DNA of 64,000 nucleotides from the NCBI RefSeq assembly GCF_050624435.1, contig NC_134538.1, positions 115,828,437 through 115,892,436 on the forward strand, in the 5' to 3' direction. Below are positions 60,200-64,000 of this stretch, piece after piece. Numbering within the stretch: position 1 is the first letter of the stretch; the number at the start of each line of letters is the position of its first letter. A program made the position numbers and the translations under genes. The stretch is from Tenrec ecaudatus (Eukaryota > Chordata > Mammalia > Afrosoricida > Tenrecidae). The notes under the pieces are model-generated. The model was given only the letters and a program-made list of their open reading frames with translations. It was not told the origin of the DNA and ran no database searches.

Positions 60200-60415
60200 G
60201 AGGTTGCAACACAATACTTACCTGGCAGGGGAGACACCATGATCATGAAGGTGGTTTTCCCAGGGGGAGGCTCACCCATTGCACTCGGGTGTGTGCTGAC
60301 CCCTGCGATTTCCCCAAATGTGGGAAACTCGACTGCAAAATTTGTGGTAGTGGGGGACTGCGTCCGCGCTCTCCCCCGAATTTTCTTTAAAAAAAAAAAA
60401 AGAGTTTGCAACACA
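60200..60415. repeat. 14-bp target duplication around the U1 retrocopy
   Basis: GAGGTTGCAACACA (60200-60213) and GAGTTTGCAACACA (60402-60415) differ by one base and border the U1 copy and its A tract. The length and the adjoining poly(A) show L1-type target-primed insertion. Confidence 0.9.
60214..60378 (+). pseudogene. U1 snRNA retropseudogene, full length
   Basis: The sequence runs from ATACTTACCTGGCAGGGGAG through the whole U1 RNA to GGGGGACTGCGTCCGCGCTC. The 5' splice-site-pairing region ACTTACCTG is intact, as are the U1A-binding loop ATTGCACTC and the Sm site AATTTGTGG. By eye about ten bases differ from human U1 as I remember it, including one in the U1-70K loop (CATGAAGG). The 3' end carries a short non-U1 extension AATTTTCTTT, a run of 13 A and a 14-bp target duplication. 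It lies inside an L1 3' UTR with no U1-type promoter (PSE) in front of it, so it is a processed copy. RNA function is unlikely. Confidence 0.92.
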
Positions 60416-60670
60416 GGGAATTCAGGACAGATAAACCCCTCAGGACCAGTAGAGGGGGGATACCATTAGGGTAAGGGGAAGGTAGGGGTCGAGGGAAGGG
60501 GGAACCAATCACAATGATATACATATATCCCCCTCCTAGGGGAACTGGCAACAGAAAAGTGGGTGAAGGGAGACAACAGTCTATGTAAGACATGACAGTT
60601 TTTTTTTTAAATCAAGGCTTCATGAGGGAGAGAAGAAAACAAGGAAATTTAAAAGGAGCTAAAAAAATTA

Positions 60671-63230
60671 AATATGAAAGAACATAGTGAGATGACTTTT
60701 GGCTATAACAGTCCTTTCACCATGGAAAGGGGGAGTCTTCAACAAGCTTGCAAGCACATAAAGGTATCTGCCTCCAGAAATTGTAAATGAGTTACTTAGA
60801 AGAAGGCCAAAGTGGCTCAAAATGGTTCATTTCCATTTAATTTCTTTCTTGGAACCAAGCATTTTAAAGATGCTTAGAACAAGGTAATTTACTCACGATG
60901 ATTTCCAGTGAAGGGACTGAGAAGCCTGAGACGCTGCACAGGGCAAGGCAATCCTATTCTGTGCTCCTGAAAGAACCCACCCTGCCTTCAAAGGGTTCCC
61001 GTGTGTGTTGGGGTGGGATCTGGGGGGGTGCCTTTAGCAAGGGATATTGTTTTCCTATCACGTCAACATCTCTCTAAAGGAGCCGGACTGTCCACCATAT
61101 CTAAGGAAAAACAGACAAACTCCCATGCCTTTCATGTAGCACTCACTAGCCGTTTTTTAAAAACTGAATTTGAATGCTCCTAATGCTATTCATGTCTTTT
61201 AGAAACCCATTAGCTGGAATGTTTGCCTCTGTTTCCTCTTTTGTCCTCAGTCTGTGGACTCTGGACAGATTCATCTGTGTGAAGTGGAACACTAATCAAT
61301 GAACAGCAAATCTTTGGGGAACATCTGTTATGTTCCAGTAACCAGATTAAATGTCTTAGACACATGACTTTCTTTTACATAAAAGAATTTTGCGTGGGAA
61401 AATGTTTTGTTCGCTTTGAGCTGACCTCAAGAACAAAGGTCAATAACCTGACATGAGAAGTACTAGCTCCTTTTCTCCCTCTACTGTGTTATCATTCTCA
61501 CAGTCTGCCGCCAGTCCTGGGTTACATTCTCTAGCAAGTGTACTTTTCTACTCATATTTCTTTCTGTTCCTGTATCTTCTCACCGAATAGCATCACTTTA
61601 CTAAGCCTTCCCTGACCCTTTCTTCTGGTATAGTTCATAACCATCTCTTTTATCTTTCTCCCATTATTTAACTAGAAACTCTCTTGTGCCAGGAAAACTC
61701 GTATAGAGAACATGTCTATTGAATTTTAATACTCTGCTATTCCCAGTGTAGAAGTTTTCTTCTGGAAGGTTCTCATTAATTTTCTTTGACTGAGTTCATT
61801 ATATCAAACAATGCAAGGCATGGTCCTATGTGTGGTGATGTATATAAGAGATTATAAACAAAGTCTACATCCTTAAGTGATGTACGTTCTATCCATAATA
61901 GAAAATAGCAGAAATTGTGAAATATGTAACAGTCAAGTATGAATCTGGGTTTCAGGTCAAGACATTAAAAATTATTTCCATGTATAATGGACATAATATA
62001 AGTTTATTAATTTCCATGGGAAGGCAATACAGTCCATTGATTGTAAGAAGCTACTTCATGTCAAGAAGTTTCAGAAACTTCTTTGATAGTTCTCTCAATC
62101 AGTTAATTTTATTTTCTTCCTCTGTGGAGCTGAGATAATAAGAGCTCACTTAAGTTGGAAGGCTTAACTTGCCAAATGCATACAATAATTATGATAGAAT
62201 CTGGCAAATAGTGCACAAAAACAGTATGTAGAAAATGTTAGATTCTATAAGGAATTTATAAATTTGTATCTATGTTATAGGTGAAAATTTGGATGCTGTG
62301 ATAACATAAAATCTAATTTAGTGTTACAAAACTAATTTAGTGTTACAAAGCTAATGCATTAATTAGAATGGTGACCTATAGTTCTGAACAGGAACCCCGG
62401 GAGGGTAAAACTGTAGGGAAATACATGATGGGCCTTATAATAAAATTGTCAACAGATAAATGGGATCGAGGTGAGATGTCAAAGAATATCGGAAGTTTCG
62501 AGCTTGAACAGCATAAAACATGTGATAGCATAGGTTAAAGCTCGTATTATCTATGCAGAAGAGCAATATTTTTTAAAAGTGGACATTCCAAATTTTTACT
62601 GTATGATACATATGTGTATCATACTTCCGAATATTAGTATATAAATGCAAAAATATGTACATTATAAGATTTGTATTTCCTTTAAAATCCTTAATAAACT
62701 CCTGGTCTAATTTTACCTTTCCAGGGTACTGTATTGATTGATAGTTGTGTAATAAAAGATCATAGAAAGAACTATTTCAAAAGTGTAATGTACAGAATGG
62801 TCTTTTCACAGTTATACATGACTTAATGATACAAACATTGGTCAGCTTGTGATGTACCTAATATATCTTTGTCATATTCAATCAAAGGGATACAAAATTC
62901 AGAAAGCTTGTTAAATTCATATAAAATGGTGCAAGGAACCAGTGTGGGTTTAGTCTAGACGTGCACTTAGAAACTGTCGAGAGAAAGCTTTGCTTAATTG
63001 AGGCAGTTCTAAAACAATATGAAGAGGTTCCGTGGACAAGCCAAGATTAAAGCATGGTGGATTCAACAACAAATGAGCCTGCCTTTTTACTCACCCATGT
63101 ATACAATCTCTAATTTACACCTGGTTCAATTTAAGACCAAAACAGTATAATCCCCAAGTTTTCTTAGACTTTTAAGCTCTGTAATTCTAAACACTATATC
63201 TCCCATTAGCATGAATTTTTAAATTTTGTG
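60671..63230. other. unassigned, mainly AT-rich sequence
   Basis: A G-rich patch near 61005-61030 is notable. I find no repeat family or exon. With the AT-rich blocks near 18 and 23 kb, this is the longest stretch without recognised transposons. Confidence 0.4.
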
Positions 63231-63617
63231 ATAAAAGTAAGATTTTTTAAAAAATCTTTTTATTGGGGCTCATAAGGCTCTTATCACAATCTGTACATAC
63301 ATCAATTGAGCAAAGCACCCTTATACATTCATTGCACTCGTCACTCTCATAATTCACCTTCCAATTGGGTTCCTGGAATCAGTGGTGGGAGTGGCGACAC
63401 CAGGAGGGAAGGGCATGTAGAAAGGGAGAACTGATCTCGGAGATCTATGTGTAACCTCCTCTCTGGGAGATTGGCAAGGGGGAGGCGGGTGAGGGGAGAC
63501 GCCAGAGAGTGTAAGATAAGATATAATAATTATTTATAAACTATCAAGGGACCAGGGGTGGGATCGGGGAGGGAGGGGCTGGGGGGAAAAATTAAAAAAA
63601 AATAAAAGTAAGATTTT
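63231..63617. repeat. 16-bp target duplication of the L1 copy
   Basis: ATAAAAGTAAGATTTT occurs at 63231-63246 and again at 63602-63617, identical, bordering the inverted L1 copy. This is the direct proof of its insertion. Confidence 0.9.
63247..63601 (-). mobile_element. L1 3' UTR copy with twin-priming inversion
   Basis: From 63247 to about 63376 it reads on the minus strand from the 3' end (reverse of AATAAAAAG-type tail, GTGATAAGAGCC-type text). From about 63377 to 63600 it reads on the plus strand (CAGTGGTGGGAGTGGCGACA to GGGGGGAAAAATTAAAA). In the L1 consensus the plus part lies just upstream of the minus part, so the 5' portion is inverted. A 16-bp perfect target duplication flanks it. 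Confidence 0.85.
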
Positions 63618-63637
63618 AAAGAAATATTGAGAATATA

Positions 63638-63722
63638 TTTGTGGTTTCAAAAAGTTCATGAAAAAAATGTAATTAAAGGATAATGCGATTGATTCTTCCA
63701 GGAACTTTTTGACGCCCCCTCA
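63638..63722. mobile_element. mariner-type MITE, third copy
   Basis: GTGGTTTCAAAAAGTTCATG and CCAGGAACTTTTTGACGCCC form the inverted ends; TA flanks both sides. It is about 85 bp and the same family as 9600-9679. Confidence 0.7.
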
Positions 63723-64000
63723 TACATATAAATTGGATGAGAGTACTTCTCTGGTTAAGGATCGAAATGACAATGCCCACTGAGTGATGGACAACTATCT
63801 AAGAGAAATGCACTTATCAACTTCATTCTATATAAATAACTATTGAATGACTGGAATCGCTTCTCTTTATATCTATTTAAGTCCAGCTATATGTAAAGCA
63901 TGTACTTTCGTTTTCCCTCCCAGAATGTTTGCGTACAATCCAACCCTATGATTTGGGAACGCGTTCTTCATTTCCTGACATTTGCTGCAGGCGGAACGCA
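63723..64000. other. unassigned sequence at the window end
   Basis: I see nothing that I can name. Confidence 0.4.

Larger units (their letters stand above)
59783..60670 (+). mobile_element. L1 3' UTR copy with 5' inversion and inserted U1 retrocopy
   Basis: From about 59783 to 59880 the copy reads in reverse (CAAGCCTTTAAGACCCCAGA). From about 59884 it reads forward (AGAAGCACACCAGCCTATGT). The reversed part ends in the consensus exactly where the forward part begins, so this is a twin-primed inversion with almost no loss. A U1 snRNA copy is inserted at 60214. The 3' end is early: it stops near AAGGAGCTAAAAAAATTAAA, leaving out about 200 bp of the usual tail. Confidence 0.75.

Noticed and set aside
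60214..60378. Functional U1 snRNA gene
   Set aside because: It has poly(A), a target duplication, an L1 3' UTR upstream with no promoter element, and no proper 3' box.

Overview
This 64-kb window looks like mammalian nuclear DNA and contains no recognisable host protein-coding gene. All open frames are short (the longest is 184 codons) and most run across repeats. I found no exon series, no CpG island, and no tRNA or rRNA gene. The region is best read as intergenic or deep-intronic DNA packed with transposable elements. The repeats point to Afrotheria: many copies of a tRNA-headed SINE with the AfroSINE layout, whose tail is shared with an RTE-clade LINE of the elephant RTE1_LA type. A lineage-specific L1 3' UTR ending in AATAAAATGATTT and a hAT MITE of OposCharlie-like type suggest tenrec or a close relative. 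That species guess comes from memory of the families, not from a search.

Layout. 0-5.2 kb: a minus-strand RTE LINE broken up by a MaLR-like LTR (itself split by a mariner), a short microsatellite and a deleted Tigger; a hAT MITE lies just upstream. 5.8-6.5 kb: a twin-primed L1 tail with target-site duplications. 7-14 kb: AfroSINEs, two solo MaLR-like LTRs with near-perfect 5-bp duplications, an 80-bp mariner MITE and an unassigned GC-rich block. 14-29 kb: an older L1 3' UTR relic, SINEs, an internally deleted RTE (20.3-22.5 kb), two L1 tails, another LTR, and long AT-rich stretches with nothing recognisable. 29-40 kb: a mariner relic, then an RTE holding an LTR that holds a hAT MITE, followed by a long L1 3' UTR copy. 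39.7-46.4 kb: four RTE copies or tails, one with a nested L1 tail and a 36-bp minisatellite. 48-57 kb: a minus-strand RTE, L1 tails, an L1 ORF2 relic, a scrambled RTE and an old L1 3' UTR. 58.9-64 kb: three L1 tails, one carrying an inserted U1 snRNA retrocopy and one with an inversion and a 16-bp duplication, then a last mariner MITE.

Nothing here forms a cooperating set of host genes. The interactions are between parasites: the RTE machinery probably mobilises the AfroSINEs through the shared tail; L1 machinery made the U1 retrocopy and its own truncated or inverted copies; mariner, hAT and Tigger elements are non-autonomous or broken. The nesting gives a relative order of RTE first, then LTR, then mariner or hAT, with the L1 tails also younger than RTE. 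I did not find evidence of a new gene system. The most informative items are the U1 retrocopy, the RTE-born minisatellite, the nested loci and the inverted L1 copies.
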